Origin: Pseudomonadota bacterium
GTDB lineage: Bacteria > Desulfobacterota > Desulfobulbia > Desulfobulbales > SURF-16
Assembly (NCBI GenBank): GCA_018897105.1
Contig: JAHILF010000031.1
Span: 1 to 64,000 of the forward strand
DNA: 64,000 nucleotides
Direction: 5' to 3'
Below the pieces are notes generated by a model. That model saw nothing but the letters and a program-made list of their open reading frames with translations, did no database searches and was not told where the DNA came from. Positions 63,923-64,000 of the stretch are shown in pieces. A program made the translations under genes and the position numbers. Within the stretch, counting starts at the first letter, position 1, and every line of letters starts with the position of its first letter.

Positions 63923-63986
63923 TGCCACACATATGTAGCTACACATGTGTAGCATGCAACACTTTCTGCCACACATGTGTGTAGCA
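63923..63986. repeat. Repeated palindromes ACACATGTGT after ftsH
   Basis: GCTACACATGTGTAGC (63938-63953) is a perfect 16-bp palindrome. TGCCACACATATGTAGC just before it and TGCCACACATGTGTGTAGC at about 63967-63985 are related, so three similar units occur in about 65 bp. They resemble a cluster of regulator sites or a small repeat and may belong to a gene beyond the window. Confidence 0.5.
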
Positions 63987-64000
63987 TCGCCTCTCCCAAA

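Overview
The window reads as a chromosome segment of a Gram-negative, anaerobic Desulfobacterota (old Deltaproteobacteria) relative, most like the Desulfobulbales. Supporting features are the gene order rpsB-tsf-pyrH-frr-uppS-cdsA-dxr-rseP-tsaB, LPS heptose genes, many PAS/sigma-54 regulators, DUF3786 and NapH-like iron-sulfur proteins, and dockerin-bearing secreted proteins. This assignment is inference from gene content; no 16S gene is present.

Layout. (1) 335-8420, minus strand: a surface locus with a 2022-residue RHS/YD-repeat protein carrying a transglutaminase-like domain, an overlapping small membrane protein (possible immunity partner), and a secreted alpha-toroid/TSP3/dockerin protein. 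(2) 8640-9576: an intact IS200-like (TnpA_REP) element with perfect 18-bp terminal inverted repeats, abutting a decapitated TIGR01777-type epimerase gene. (3) 10240-17953: DNA repair glycosylase, thymidylate-kinase-like protein, P-type cation ATPase, AI-2E/PerM exporter, RcnB-like periplasmic protein, and gmhB-waaF for the LPS inner core. (4) 18240-25855: conserved housekeeping operon for translation (rpsB, tsf, frr), UMP kinase, isoprenoid and phospholipid synthesis (uppS, cdsA, dxr), the membrane protease rseP and tRNA t6A protein tsaB. (5) 26109-34190: small proteins, a DUF3786 Fe-S protein, and two large helicases (SWIM-SNF2 and UvrD/Rep), separated by dispersed palindromic repeats. (6) 34728 to about 42300: an integron, with an IntI-type integrase on the minus strand, an attI-like region rich in AATAAGYGGA repeats, then A+T-rich cassette genes on the plus strand (membrane protein, trypsin-like protease plus a companion protein, a secreted protein, perhaps a Phd/RelE toxin-antitoxin pair) with two or three attC-like palindromes and an IS256-family insertion. 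(7) 42409-51537: iron-sulfur flavoprotein plus rubredoxin-like protein, glutaredoxin-like protein, NapH-like ferredoxin membrane protein, LTA-synthase-like sulfatase, glycosyltransferase, nitroreductase, SlyD-like FKBP, DUF4126 protein. (8) 51786-63922: a signalling block with two sigma-54 activators, a CHASE4-HAMP-PAS membrane sensor without a kinase, two soluble PAS histidine kinases, a small membrane protein and FtsH. Two good and one weaker sigma-54 promoter (GG-N10-GC) lie in the gaps of this block.

How it may work together. The signalling block looks like one regulatory unit: redox- or metal-type PAS sensors and an external CHASE4 sensor feed two kinases and a sigma-54 response regulator, whose likely local outputs are the kinase operon itself, a 71-residue membrane protein and FtsH, which suggests membrane-protein quality control. 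The integron is the main accessory region; its protease/companion cassette is the best candidate here for an undescribed, possibly defensive, system. No tRNA, rRNA or CRISPR array was seen.
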